DNA of 27,934 nt from CAZOWM01 sp964583615 (GCA_964583615.1 CAZOWM010000047.1:1-27934); one strand, 5' to 3'; shown: positions 15,105 to 23,938, numbered from the stretch's first letter. The notes: a model not told the origin generated them from the sequence alone. Numbers and translations are program-made.

Positions 15105-16936
15105 TTTCCTCTTCTCTCTTTTCGGACATGGTCTATTTTCCGCTCGATCTCTTCCACCGTTTTCATCTCAAGCGCCCTTTTCCAGGCACCAATCGCCTCT
15201 TCGAAAAGTCCGATTTTTAAATATGTTTCCCCGAGATGATCGTATATCAAATAATTTTCAGTGTCTGTCTCATCCATATACTGTACTGCTGTTTCAAGGT
15301 ACTCTTTCGCCTTCTCAAAATTTTCGAGCTTGAAGTGCACCCATCCAATGCTATCGAGATATGCACCATTTTCCGGATCCATGGAGAGCGCCTTCTCGAT
15401 CAACTCCTTTGCTTCGAGCAGGCGCATTCCATTGTCCGCAAGAATGTACCCAAGATAGTTCATTGCGGACGCGTTGCTGGAATCCAGCTGGACAGATTTA
15501 TCGAGATAAAAAATTGCTTCATCATATAATCCAAGCCTTTCGTAGCAAACGCCCAGATTGAAATAATAATAGGCGTTGTCATCTTCCAGCTGAACCGCCC
15601 GTTCAAATGCATCGACCGCCTTTCTGTAGTTCTTGATAATTCTATATTCAATTCCAAGATAGTAGTAGACCTCGTCGTTTTCCGGGTACAGTTCCGTTGC
15701 AGCTATAAAATTTTTTATTGCTGCTTCATGGTCTCCGAGCTCGTCGTAACTGAGACCAAGTTTAATATGTATATCTCCCTTTTCTTCTGCACGCGCCTCG
15801 AAATATGTGTACTCTTCAATCGCTTCTTTTACTTTCCCGAGGTTTGTGTTGATATCCCCCAGCAGATATCTGTTTTCAAGAAAGGCGGGATCAATTTCCT
15901 TGACCCGAACAGCCTCGTCGAACGCGCGGTCGAACTGGCGCAGCCTGTAGTAGCACCCTGCGAGAACGAACCGCCACTTTCGCTCCATATCTATGTTGTT
16001 TCTCTTCTCCGCTATCCTTATCAAACCTTTGTATCCTGGAATACTGTCAGGATCTTCTGAAACGGTTTCCTCGAACAGGGTTTTGGCCGATTCATAGTCA
16101 CCCTCGGAGAAACGCACTATCCCTTCCGTAACCTTCCTCATATTCTCCTTGTTTTCTACTCTTCTGATAACAGGAATCGGATCCTTGTTGTTGATGAAGA
16201 GGTTCGCTGCATAATCCTCGAGCATTTCATCATTCAGGAGGTCCTTTGCGTCGAGTATTTCAAACTGTTTTATCGCCTCGCTTATACTTCCTTCGTTGAG
16301 ATACAGATAGGCGAGGTAAAAAAGGGCTTTTTCATTCTCCGGTTCATATTTCAGAACACTCTCGTATTCTTTTTTTGCTTCCTCAAGCTTTCCGTTCTTT
16401 GTAAACAGGTAGCCGAGATTCAAACGGACATCAATATTGTCGGGTGTGAGTGTGAGTATGTTTTTATAAACTTCAATCAGATTATCTTCATCGCCAAGTT
16501 CACTGTATATCTCTGCAATATAAAACTGGAATTGCACGTCGTTCGGATCAATTTCCTTGAGCTTTAACAGATAGGAAAGAGCCTCTTCGTACTCCTGTCT
16601 GTCAATAAGAAAAAGGGCTTTGTATTTGAGAGCGGTCTCGTTTTCCGGATTACGTTCCAGTGCTATGTCCGTATACTCCTCCGCTTCACGGCGCTGACCG
16701 AGCATATCGTAGATCTCAGCAAGTATTGTATAGATTACAGGGGCCGGTTGTTCTTCGTGGTAGAGACAGAGCTCAAACTGATTTTTCGCCATTTCGAGTT
16801 CGTTATTGTATAAATAGTAGTATCCCATTGAGAAATAGGTATACGCGTCGGATTCAGAGAAAGCGAGTCCGGAAAACGGTACAAGTGCGATAATAAAAAG
16901 AATACATAACGGAGTTATAAGAAAATAATATTTCAT
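15101..16936 (-). CDS. Secreted or membrane-anchored TPR-repeat protein
   Basis: This 611-residue protein starts with a signal peptide or anchor (hydrophobic residues 4-24, ending G-L-A-F-S). Nearly all of the rest is tetratricopeptide repeats: A-x-x-x-Y...A-L-x-x-x-P-x-x-x-x-A-x-x-x-L-G recurs about every 34 residues from about 28 to 590, at least a dozen copies. TPR arrays are protein-docking scaffolds, so the protein probably assembles partners in the periplasm or at the outer membrane. It is translationally coupled to the LolB-like lipoprotein (4-bp overlap) and 51 nt downstream of pfp. BamD- or LPS-related assembly roles are possible, but I cannot tell which. Confidence 0.85.
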   Translation of the reverse strand: MKYYFLITPLCILFIIALVPFSGLAFSESDAYTYFSMGYYYLYNNELEMAKNQFELCLYHEEQPAPVIYTILAEIYDMLGQRREAEEYTDIALERNPENETALKYKALFLIDRQEYEEALSYLLKLKEIDPNDVQFQFYIAEIYSELGDEDNLIEVYKNILTLTPDNIDVRLNLGYLFTKNGKLEEAKKEYESVLKYEPENEKALFYLAYLYLNEGSISEAIKQFEILDAKDLLNDEMLEDYAANLFINNKDPIPVIRRVENKENMRKVTEGIVRFSEGDYESAKTLFEETVSEDPDSIPGYKGLIRIAEKRNNIDMERKWRFVLAGCYYRLRQFDRAFDEAVRVKEIDPAFLENRYLLGDINTNLGKVKEAIEEYTYFEARAEEKGDIHIKLGLSYDELGDHEAAIKNFIAATELYPENDEVYYYLGIEYRIIKNYRKAVDAFERAVQLEDDNAYYYFNLGVCYERLGLYDEAIFYLDKSVQLDSSNASAMNYLGYILADNGMRLLEAKELIEKALSMDPENGAYLDSIGWVHFKLENFEKAKEYLETAVQYMDETDTENYLIYDHLGETYLKIGLFEEAIGAWKRALEMKTVEEIERKIDHVRKERRGK

Positions 16937-16987
16937 TTCACCTTATATGCACCAAGAAAGTACCTTCCTTGCTTGAGGGAATAGCGG

Positions 16988-18277
16988 TTAAAAAATTGCT
17001 CGTACAAATCTGCCTGCCATGGGAAGGTCCCCAACAAGAGGACTAGCGTATTCCACGAATTTCCGCTCGTCGATGTTCCCGTCCTCGGAGACCCACGCTC
17101 TCGGGAAACTCTTTGTTCTCTTCTGTACGCTCTGCAGCGGAGTGATATAAGTCTCAATACCGTACATTCCTTCTGAATCTTTTCTTCTGATCGCAATACT
17201 CCCTTCATCGAAGTGGTCACCGGTTGCAGCAATGACTGCATCCACACCCACTTTGAAAGCTTCCTGTGCATCTGTTTCGGAAATCGCGAGCGGAAACGAA
17301 CGCTGAGGATATCCGAGCGTGTCCGACCGCACGCGCTTGATGTTGAGAGAACTCTTTACAATGTTTGCAAGGATATCTCCCATCATCCCTGAGCCGCTCA
17401 GGCTCACGTTTCCGTGAGAGTCCAGCTCAACTGACCTGTTTTCGCTTTTCGGCATATATTTCTCTGGAATATTCAGTGTGACGAATGTGTTGAGCCATTT
17501 TGCAATATACTCGGGCTTCTGGCCATTTTTCAGATTGTAAATCCCCTGCTTGTTTATCCCCTCTGAAATTGCAATCAATACCCGTCCATGCTCTTTGAAT
17601 TTATGATCCAAATCATCCAGAAATCTATCGATGTCGAACGGGAGTTCCGGTATATATACAAGATGTGGTCCGTCTTTCGGATACTGTTTCGCGAGAATGC
17701 TTGCTGCGGTGAGAAAGCCGGAGTTTCTTCCCATAACCACGTTTATCTTTACGCCTTTGAGAGCCCTGTTGTCTTCATTGTCACCGATAAATGCACACGC
17801 GACGTATCTAGCGGCACTTCCGAATCCCGGACAGTGATCGGTGATGAGAAGATCATTGTCGATTGTTTTCGGGATATGCACGACCCGAAGATCGTACCCT
17901 TCCTTTGCCGCAAAACTGTTTATGATATACGCGGTTTCCGCCGAATCATTGCCCCCGATATAAAAAAAGTATCGTACCTCCATCTTTTTGAAGTTTTCAA
18001 AAATCTTCCCGCACTCCTCATTCGAAGGCTTGTGTCTGATGGAGCCGAGTGCTGCGGCTGGTGTGTCTGCAATCTGCTGCAAAACGAAGTTCGGCTGTTC
18101 GAAAAGCCTGACGTATTCATTTTCAAGCATACCCTGGATACCATGCCGTGCTCCAAAAAATTCCTGAATCTCGGCATGTTTTCGCGCTTCCGTGATCGCG
18201 CCGATAAAGCTTCTATTAATGACTGCAGTGGGGCCACCTGACTGACCAATAACAGCGTTTCCTACCGGACCGGCCAT
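16988..18277 (-). CDS. pfp: Pyrophosphate-dependent 6-phosphofructokinase (predicted)
   Basis: PFK-family enzyme of 429 residues that phosphorylates fructose 6-phosphate, or runs in reverse in gluconeogenesis. The N-terminal G-Q-S-G-G-P-T-A-V-I (11-20) binds phosphate. Two positions point to PPi rather than ATP as donor: D111 in G-G-N-D-S (108-112), where ATP enzymes have Gly, and K137 in P-K-T-I-D-N-D (136-142), where they have Gly. The catalytic D-x-D is in that second motif. GAGGAGA lies about 8 nt before the ATG. Its neighbours (TPR protein downstream, bitopic protein upstream) are envelope proteins, so the grouping may just reflect shared transcription. Confidence 0.92.
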   Translation of the reverse strand: MAGPVGNAVIGQSGGPTAVINRSFIGAITEARKHAEIQEFFGARHGIQGMLENEYVRLFEQPNFVLQQIADTPAAALGSIRHKPSNEECGKIFENFKKMEVRYFFYIGGNDSAETAYIINSFAAKEGYDLRVVHIPKTIDNDLLITDHCPGFGSAARYVACAFIGDNEDNRALKGVKINVVMGRNSGFLTAASILAKQYPKDGPHLVYIPELPFDIDRFLDDLDHKFKEHGRVLIAISEGINKQGIYNLKNGQKPEYIAKWLNTFVTLNIPEKYMPKSENRSVELDSHGNVSLSGSGMMGDILANIVKSSLNIKRVRSDTLGYPQRSFPLAISETDAQEAFKVGVDAVIAATGDHFDEGSIAIRRKDSEGMYGIETYITPLQSVQKRTKSFPRAWVSEDGNIDERKFVEYASPLVGDLPMAGRFVRAIF

Positions 18278-18395
18278 AATGAATCTCCTCTTTATCCCTC
18301 AAAAAAGTTTGTGTAAAATTTACGATAAAGTAAATATAAATACAATGACAAACAAGGATTTTCCAATTCCTCTTGCTGATACGCGAAGCATCGTC

Positions 18396-19004
18396 TCAGA
18401 AACGCACATTTCTTGTAAACAGAACGTCCGATTCAAAGACGACGTCCAACTGCCCAGTCCTTGGGAGTTTTTCACTGTCGATGAGAAAGACCACCGAGGT
18501 CGCTTCATTGGTGAGAAGAACCGTATTCTTTTCCACATATTTCTCATAGGTGAGTTCGCTGTTGTCACCATAAGTAATCTTCAACAGAACAGGAAGCGAG
18601 TCGCTTATCGCCATGTTCTCCTCGGAGAGGTTCCTGATTGTCAGTCCGATCAACATTTTTCCTCCCCTGATTGCTGTTACATTCAATTCATAATACACAT
18701 CGTCGAGACTCTTTTCCAAATAGAGGTTCGTTGGTTTATTGAGTATATATATCAATAGTGCGATGAGTATGATGTCGATAAGAATGATAAGAAGGGACCT
18801 CGTGCGCCCTTTCGAAAAAATGCGAAGCTTTCTCGCTGGTTTCCCGGTTTTCAGCTTACTGAGACGACGTCCCCTGTTGTAGTGAAATTTTACCCCTTGT
18901 TGTTCGAGCATTGTGCGGGCAGCGCCATGCTCGTCAGCAGCGTTTCGTTCCTGTTTCAGAGAATTCTTTCCGTAGTGCTTCACCCTGTGGTCAGCGGTTT
19001 GCAT
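18396..19004 (-). CDS. Bitopic membrane protein of unknown function
   Basis: The 202-residue protein has a long basic cytoplasmic N-terminus (residues 1-68, many K/R), one transmembrane helix (69-88, L-L-I-I-L-I-D-I-I-L-I-A-L-L) and an extracytoplasmic domain of about 110 residues that looks all-beta (alternating hydrophobics, V-V-F-L-I-D, V-V-F-E-S-D). I do not recognise a family. Its ATG overlaps the stop of the beta-propeller lipoprotein by 14 nt, so the two are coupled and probably act together. A Met at residue 32 is an alternative start. Confidence 0.7.
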   Translation of the reverse strand: MQTADHRVKHYGKNSLKQERNAADEHGAARTMLEQQGVKFHYNRGRRLSKLKTGKPARKLRIFSKGRTRSLLIILIDIILIALLIYILNKPTNLYLEKSLDDVYYELNVTAIRGGKMLIGLTIRNLSEENMAISDSLPVLLKITYGDNSELTYEKYVEKNTVLLTNEATSVVFLIDSEKLPRTGQLDVVFESDVLFTRNVRF

Positions 19005-20349
19005 TTTTAAATTCCTGAACCTTCTCCTTGAAGAACTCTTTCAGGGTTACTTTTTCAGATGCGGTTGTGATCAACCTGTCACTTCTCCACCGGTAAAACT
19101 GCAGGCGCTTGTCGTCGATCTTTAGCGCAGACACGGAGCCGTCAACCGCCACCCGGATATTGGTCCATATGCCGTCCTCTTCAAAGATGAAACTCCTCCT
19201 ACTCACAAGTGTACCGTTCGGTCTGTAGATCGAAATGATAGCCTTTGAGTTGTCAATATACCTCCATATGAATTCGTTCGTTTCTCCATCTATCCCAAAG
19301 AATTCCTCCGTGGGCTCCACGACCGCCCCTCTGTCGTCTTCCCACCTGAAAGACCGGATTATTTCCTTCGTCGCAAGGTCGACATGAAGGAGCTTGTAGT
19401 ACAAAAGATCGCTCCCAGTGTGCTTGATTACCCTGCTCTCTTCCTCCTTCAGTTTTTCAGGGTCGTCAATTTCGATCTCCTCACCCCACAGGTCCTCTTC
19501 TTTTTTCAGGGTTTTCGTATCGTGTTCGGTGTTATAAAGTGAAATCCAGAACACAAGCTGGTTTTTATCGTATACAGGATGTACATCCATAACAAAGAAT
19601 GCGGTCTCCTCCATATCCTCCAGGCTGTATACCTCTTCGGTTTTCAGTTTGGAGGTAAAGATCAAATTACCATCTGTATCATACTTATAATACGTCCATG
19701 TTTCCCACTCATCATCGGTTGTGAGAACGAGCAAGTTCCCATCCTCGTCCACGTCAATTCTGTAGACTAAGTAGAAGGGATCCGTATCCCTGCCGTTCTT
19801 CCCGATACTGTACTGATATAAACCGAGCCTGTCGAACTTCAGTATTCTCGACATGTATACTTCGTTGTTCCCCCCAGAGGTCATTCCCTCAGGATTAAAC
19901 AGATCGATCTCTTCTTTTTCTGGCAATTGCTCAATGAATCTGTTTTCAACAAAAATATTATTTTCATTGTCAACGGCAATCTGTCCGATCTCGTCAAAAT
20001 GGAACTGCCTTCTCTGCTTCGTCCGAAGAACCTCTTGATCCGAGGCCTCAGGTTTATCTCCGTATGAAATGACGAGGATCACATCCCCCGGTGTCGTGAT
20101 TTTCAGTATCTTTTTATTTACCGGATCAACAACGTAAAAGAATCCATTTTTGAAAAGAACCGAACGGGGCCCAGAAAAAAAACCGTTTCTGTCGCGTATT
20201 ACTCCGATTTCCTCTTCGTCTTCACCTATAGGAATACTGAACAGCTTCTCCTTTTTCAGCTCTTCAACCTTGCCGCTTGAACAGCTGAATAGAAATATCA
20301 CGAGGATGATCATTACAAGGCCGGAAAAGACAGGTTTCAGTGCTTTCAT
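18991..20349 (-). CDS. Beta-propeller-like lipoprotein
   Basis: The start is taken at ATG 20349, giving a 452-residue product with a classical lipoprotein signal (M-K-A-L-K-P then a hydrophobic core, lipobox F-L-F-S-C with Cys23). A GAGAGG sequence lies upstream. The frame is open to 20448, but that would run into secA. The mature part has repeated Y-V-V-D, I-A-V-D-x-x-N-N-I-F-V, R-I-D-V-D-E-D-G-N-L-L-V-L and similar NHL/6-bladed-propeller strand motifs spaced 40-60 residues apart. It is probably a lipid-anchored propeller facing the periplasm or surface. From memory, such genes occur in spirochaetes (for example Leptospira families); not verified. It is divergent from secA and coupled to the bitopic protein gene. 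Confidence 0.75.
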   Translation of the reverse strand: MKALKPVFSGLVMIILVIFLFSCSSGKVEELKKEKLFSIPIGEDEEEIGVIRDRNGFFSGPRSVLFKNGFFYVVDPVNKKILKITTPGDVILVISYGDKPEASDQEVLRTKQRRQFHFDEIGQIAVDNENNIFVENRFIEQLPEKEEIDLFNPEGMTSGGNNEVYMSRILKFDRLGLYQYSIGKNGRDTDPFYLVYRIDVDEDGNLLVLTTDDEWETWTYYKYDTDGNLIFTSKLKTEEVYSLEDMEETAFFVMDVHPVYDKNQLVFWISLYNTEHDTKTLKKEEDLWGEEIEIDDPEKLKEEESRVIKHTGSDLLYYKLLHVDLATKEIIRSFRWEDDRGAVVEPTEEFFGIDGETNEFIWRYIDNSKAIISIYRPNGTLVSRRSFIFEEDGIWTNIRVAVDGSVSALKIDDKRLQFYRWRSDRLITTASEKVTLKEFFKEKVQEFKNANR

Positions 20350-20406
20350 CACTGTAAAACCTCTCAGAAACGAGTATCGGGGAGTGTACCCCATCAATGA
20401 ATAGAA

Positions 20407-20435
20407 TTGATTTTTCATGACACGAATATTAAATT
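20407..20435 (+). promoter_or_regulatory. Possible secA promoter
   Basis: TTGATT (20407-20412), a 17-nt spacer and TAAATT (20430-20435). Initiation would coincide with the secA ATG at 20442, and there is no good ribosome-binding site (only GAAAG), so secA might be read from a leaderless mRNA or from another start. The -10 box has two mismatches from TATAAT, so this is tentative. Confidence 0.3.
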
Positions 20436-20441
20436 GAAAGT

Positions 20442-23324
20442 ATGGCAAACCCTCTCGTAAAAATCTTCGGCAGTAAATATGAAAAGGATATCAAATCATT
20501 ACTACCTTTTGTAAGAGAAATTAATAATTTTGAATCGAAAATCCAACCTTTATCAGATGAACAGCTGAAAAATAAAACCTCGGAGTTCAGGGAGCGCCTT
20601 TCAAATGGCGCGACACTCGACGATATTCTCACCGAAGCATTTGCAGTTGTTCGCGAAACCGCGAGACGAACCGTCGATATGAGGCACTTCGATGTGCAGC
20701 TCATGGGCGGTGTGGTACTCTACCAGGGGAAAATTGCGGAAATGAAGACCGGTGAGGGAAAAACACTCGCCGCCACACTTCCCCTCTATCTGATAGGGCT
20801 TAAAGGTGAAGGAGCGCATCTCATCACGGTAAATGATTACCTCGCCAAACGTGATGCCACATGGATGGGGCCGATTTATGAGTTCCTCGGCCTGAAAGTG
20901 GCATACCTCTATCACGACATACCTTTTGATGAGAGAAAAAATGCATACGAAGCAGACATCACGTACGGGACAAACAATGAGTTTGGGTTCGACTATCTGC
21001 GAGACAACATGGCTGATGATTACGCAAACATGGTACAGAGAAGCCATTCGTATGCAATTGTCGATGAAGTTGACAGCGTGCTCATCGATGAAGCGCGCAC
21101 TCCCCTGATTATTTCAGGGCCTGCAGGTTCAGCATCCGGTCAGTATTACGAGCTTAAACCAAAAATCATGAATCTCGTAAGCAGACAGAAGTCGATCGTA
21201 AATCGTTTTCTCAAAGAAGCCGAAGATCTTCTCGCCCAGAATAATACGGAAGATGCCGGCAAGAGGCTCCTTCAGGCCGAAAAGGGCGATCCTAAAAACA
21301 AGCGCCTGCTGAAATTGAAAGAGAATCCGGAAAACATACGACTGATACAGAAAACGGAGTTTTATTACAATCAAACGAAAAGCATCTCCCTAATCGAGGA
21401 GGAGCTTTATTTCGTCATCGAGGAAAAAGGCCACTCAGTCACACTCACCGAGCGGGGAAGGGCCGCGCTCTCCCCTTCCAATCCCGAAAAACTCATCCTC
21501 CAGGACTACACGGACAGTATCGCTGAGCTCGACAGTTCGGGACTTTCCGGTGAGGATCTCTACAGGAAAAAGAGTGAGCTCGAGGAAGAGTATCTCCAGA
21601 TGAGTGAGAGGTTGCATATCATCAACCAGCTTCTGAGGGCGTACTCGCTTTACGAAAAGGATGTCGAATACGTGGTGCAGGACGGGCGTGTGGTCATCGT
21701 GGATGAGTTCACCGGCCGTCTCATGCCGGGCAGACGTTACGGTGAGGGACTTCATCAGGCGATAGAGGCAAAAGAAGACGTGACAATCGAGCGTGATACA
21801 CAGACGCTTGCAACCATAACCATTCAGAATTATTTTCGCCTCTACGACAAGCTTGCAGGAATGACCGGTACTGCAGACACAGAGGCAGAAGAGTTCGCAA
21901 AAATATATAACCTCGAAGTTGTCGTTATTCCCACCAACGAACCGGTAATCCGGAAAGACCACCCTGACAGGATCTACAGGACTGGAAAGGAAAAGTGGAA
22001 GTCGATCGGTGACGAAATCGAAGAAAGCTATAAAAAAGGTCAGCCTGTGCTTGTCGGGACCATATCGGTCGATAAGTCGGAGCTCCTCTCAAAGATATTA
22101 AAGAAACGAAAGATTGCCCATGAGGTGCTGAACGCCAAACATCATGAGAAGGAGGCGCAGATAATTGCCAAAGCAGGAGAGCAGAAGTCCGTTACCATCG
22201 CAACGAACATGGCCGGACGAGGAACTGACATCAAGCTCGGCGAAGGAGTGGTTGAGCTCGGCGGTTTGCACGTAATCGGTACGGAGAGACATGAAGCGCG
22301 TCGAATAGACAACCAACTGAGAGGACGGAGCGGAAGACAGGGCGATCAGGGGTCGTCACGATTCTATCTTTCGCTCGAAGACGACCTCATGAGACTGTTC
22401 GGTTCTGAGAAGATATCGAGCATCATGCTCAGGATGGGAATGGAAGAAAATCAGAAGATCGACTCTCCTATGGTGTCGAAGGCAATAGGGAGTGCACAGA
22501 AAAAAGTCGAAACCAGAAACTTCGAAATCAGAAAGCACCTCCTAGAATACGACAACGTCATGAATGATCAGAGAAACTTCATTTATTCAAAGAGACGTGA
22601 GTTCATTGATGACGAAAATATCGACCAGAAGACTACCGCGATCATGGAAGAAATGACCGAAGCGAAGCTCGAAGAACAGGAGCTTCCACGCTCCGGAATC
22701 TCCTACAAAGAGGCCGGACCGATTTTCTTCTGGCTTTCAGACATCATAAGGAAGCAGTGGGAATCGGATATCGATTCCGAAGCAGAGCTGTCTGTGAACG
22801 CCCTCAGGGAGGCACTCGCTCGGTTCTGTTCAGATGCTTTTGCTGAGAAAATCCAGGAAATCGGTGAAGAGATCGCTCCCCAGGTCGAGCGCTTTATCGC
22901 GCTGCAGGCAATCGACCGCAGATGGAAGGAGCATCTCTACGAGATGGACGGGTTGAGAGAGGGGATCGGGTATCAGCGTTACGCCCAAAAAGACCCGCTC
23001 ATCGAGTACAAGTTCCAGGCATTCAATCTCTTTCAAGAGCTCATCAAGAACATCAACACCGACATTATTAGAAGCATCTTCAAAGTACGTATTGCCCCGC
23101 GTGTACAAACACAGAGAATATGGCAGATCAATAAAACACAGCATGATGAGTACGATCAGTTTCACACAGGGAGGGCTCCCGAGCCCGCCGTAAGTCACCC
23201 CGAGAGACCTCAAGCACAGAAGATAATGGAACGGCAGCAGGTGGTGGTCGGAAAGAAGGTGGGGAGAAATGATCTTTGTCCCTGCGGGAGCGGAAAAAAG
23301 TACAAATACTGCTGTGGCCGTTGA
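20442..23324 (+). CDS. secA: Protein translocase ATPase SecA
   Basis: SecA drives preproteins through SecYEG with ATP. The 960-residue protein has M-K-T-G-E-G-K-T (Walker A, 101-108), V-D-E-V-D-S-V-L-I-D-E-A-R-T-P-L (DEAD-like motif, about 206-222), and the later R-I-Y-R-T, G-T-I-S-V and G-R-G-T-D-I-K-L-G motifs of NBD2. It ends in a SEC-C zinc finger, C-P-C-x8-C-C (946-958). Between about residues 235 and 330 it has an extra block (K-x-x-x-P-K-N-K-R-L-L-K-L-K-E-N-P-like) that E. coli lacks; from memory Bacteroidetes/Chlorobi SecA has a similar one. Length exceeds E. coli SecA (901) accordingly. It is divergent from the propeller lipoprotein. Confidence 0.98.
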   Translation: MANPLVKIFGSKYEKDIKSLLPFVREINNFESKIQPLSDEQLKNKTSEFRERLSNGATLDDILTEAFAVVRETARRTVDMRHFDVQLMGGVVLYQGKIAEMKTGEGKTLAATLPLYLIGLKGEGAHLITVNDYLAKRDATWMGPIYEFLGLKVAYLYHDIPFDERKNAYEADITYGTNNEFGFDYLRDNMADDYANMVQRSHSYAIVDEVDSVLIDEARTPLIISGPAGSASGQYYELKPKIMNLVSRQKSIVNRFLKEAEDLLAQNNTEDAGKRLLQAEKGDPKNKRLLKLKENPENIRLIQKTEFYYNQTKSISLIEEELYFVIEEKGHSVTLTERGRAALSPSNPEKLILQDYTDSIAELDSSGLSGEDLYRKKSELEEEYLQMSERLHIINQLLRAYSLYEKDVEYVVQDGRVVIVDEFTGRLMPGRRYGEGLHQAIEAKEDVTIERDTQTLATITIQNYFRLYDKLAGMTGTADTEAEEFAKIYNLEVVVIPTNEPVIRKDHPDRIYRTGKEKWKSIGDEIEESYKKGQPVLVGTISVDKSELLSKILKKRKIAHEVLNAKHHEKEAQIIAKAGEQKSVTIATNMAGRGTDIKLGEGVVELGGLHVIGTERHEARRIDNQLRGRSGRQGDQGSSRFYLSLEDDLMRLFGSEKISSIMLRMGMEENQKIDSPMVSKAIGSAQKKVETRNFEIRKHLLEYDNVMNDQRNFIYSKRREFIDDENIDQKTTAIMEEMTEAKLEEQELPRSGISYKEAGPIFFWLSDIIRKQWESDIDSEAELSVNALREALARFCSDAFAEKIQEIGEEIAPQVERFIALQAIDRRWKEHLYEMDGLREGIGYQRYAQKDPLIEYKFQAFNLFQELIKNINTDIIRSIFKVRIAPRVQTQRIWQINKTQHDEYDQFHTGRAPEPAVSHPERPQAQKIMERQQVVVGKKVGRNDLCPCGSGKKYKYCCGR

Positions 23325-23370
23325 ATCGCTTTTCTTTCTTTGACACACTCTCAGGCACAGGAAAAACTGT

Positions 23371-23399
23371 TTGACAGAGCGTACCAATCGAACTAATAT
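23371..23399 (+). promoter_or_regulatory. Consensus sigma-70 promoter of the NifX-like unit
   Basis: TTGACA (23371-23376), 17-nt spacer, TAATAT (23394-23399). The -35 box is perfect and the -10 box has one or two mismatches. It is one of the two strongest promoters in the window. Transcription should start near 23406, giving a leader of about 58 nt with GGAGGTGA before the ATG at 23464. The start site lies inside the Fur-box palindrome. Confidence 0.75.
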
Positions 23400-23402
23400 G
23401 GA

Positions 23403-23421
23403 AATGATAATCATTATCATT
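23403..23421 (+). promoter_or_regulatory. Perfect Fur-type operator (9-1-9 palindrome)
   Basis: AATGATAATCATTATCATT is a 9-1-9 inverted repeat with no mismatch. It contains the classical 7-1-7 Fur heptamers TGATAAT and ATTATCA, the strongest core of the Fur consensus. It begins 4 nt after the -10 box and covers the expected start site, the usual place for iron-dependent repression. Genes below should therefore be low in iron-replete cells and induced on iron limitation. Other Fur-family members (Zur, PerR) have similar boxes and remain possible. Confidence 0.8.
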
Positions 23422-23463
23422 ATATATTCTCTATGTATTATGCATTCTTGCTGGAGGTGAAAA

Positions 23464-23829
23464 ATGAAGGTCTGTGTATCATCACAGGGATCGACTCTCG
23501 AAAACCAGGTAGATCCGCGTTTCGGAAGATGTGCATTTTTTATTTTCGTTGACACGGATTCGCTTAAGTTCGAGGCAATTGAAAATCCAAATATTGCAGC
23601 CATGGGCGGTGCAGGCGTTCAATCGGCTCAGCTGGTTGCAGAAAAGGGAGCCAGTTACGTGCTTACCGGAAATTGCGGCCCAAATGCTTACAGCATACTG
23701 AATGCGGCGGGTATCAATGTGATTACCGACGCTGCGGGAAGTGTGAGAGAGGCCATAGAGAAATATAAAAGCGGTCACTACGATACTATCAGCGGACCAA
23801 ACGTGGATTCACATTTCGGAATGCAATAG
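23464..23829 (+). CDS. NifX/NifB-domain (dinitrogenase Fe-Mo cofactor biosynthesis family) protein
   Basis: The 121-residue cytosolic protein has the family pattern: M-K-V-C-V-S-S-Q-G at the N-terminus, D-P-R-F-G-R-C (17-23), G-A-G-V-Q-S-A-Q near 49-56, L-T-G-N-C-G-P-N-A-Y about 67-76 and a C-terminal D-S-H-F-G. Such stand-alone proteins bind Fe-Mo or Fe-S-type clusters or iron, and many bacteria without nitrogenase carry them; no nif gene is seen here. It has the best ribosome-binding site in this unit (GGAGGTGA) and is the first gene under a Fur box. A role in iron or Fe-S cluster handling during iron starvation is inference from that context. Confidence 0.85.
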   Translation: MKVCVSSQGSTLENQVDPRFGRCAFFIFVDTDSLKFEAIENPNIAAMGGAGVQSAQLVAEKGASYVLTGNCGPNAYSILNAAGINVITDAAGSVREAIEKYKSGHYDTISGPNVDSHFGMQ

Positions 23830-23839
23830 AAGGACTAAA

Positions 23840-23938
23840 ATGCCAAGTAGAAACAATACTTCATGGCGAAGAACTCGTTTCAGGAAAAGGCAGTGCATAC
23901 AGTGGCGTAAACAGAAATCCCTGAAATCGAAAGTGTAG
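23840..23938 (+). CDS. Tiny basic ORF (32 aa) between the NifX-like gene and yggS
   Basis: ATG 23840 follows AAGGA with 5 nt spacing, 10 nt after the NifX-like stop, and ends at TAG 23936-23938. The 32-residue product is very basic (M-P-S-R-N-N-T-S-W-R-R then R/K-rich). Proteins of the DUF5320 kind, often next to NifX-like genes, begin M-P-x-x-x-x-T-G-P and end in a G-R-G-x-x-Y-C-like segment. Shifting frame after about codon 8 gives L-V-S-G-K-G-S-A-Y-S-G-V-N. It could be a real small gene or a frameshifted relic of such a leader-like gene; the evidence is weak either way. Confidence 0.35.
   Translation: MPSRNNTSWRRTRFRKRQCIQWRKQKSLKSKV

Noticed and set aside
18991..20448. Full-length frame from 20448 for the propeller lipoprotein
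   Set aside because: It would overlap the secA start and adds 33 residues before the lipoprotein signal; ATG 20349 gives a clean signal peptide and a GAGAGG site.
22830..23603. 257-residue minus-strand frame over the secA end and the NifX-like gene
   Set aside because: It covers the coding end of secA, the promoter and the Fur box; composition is that of a shadow frame.
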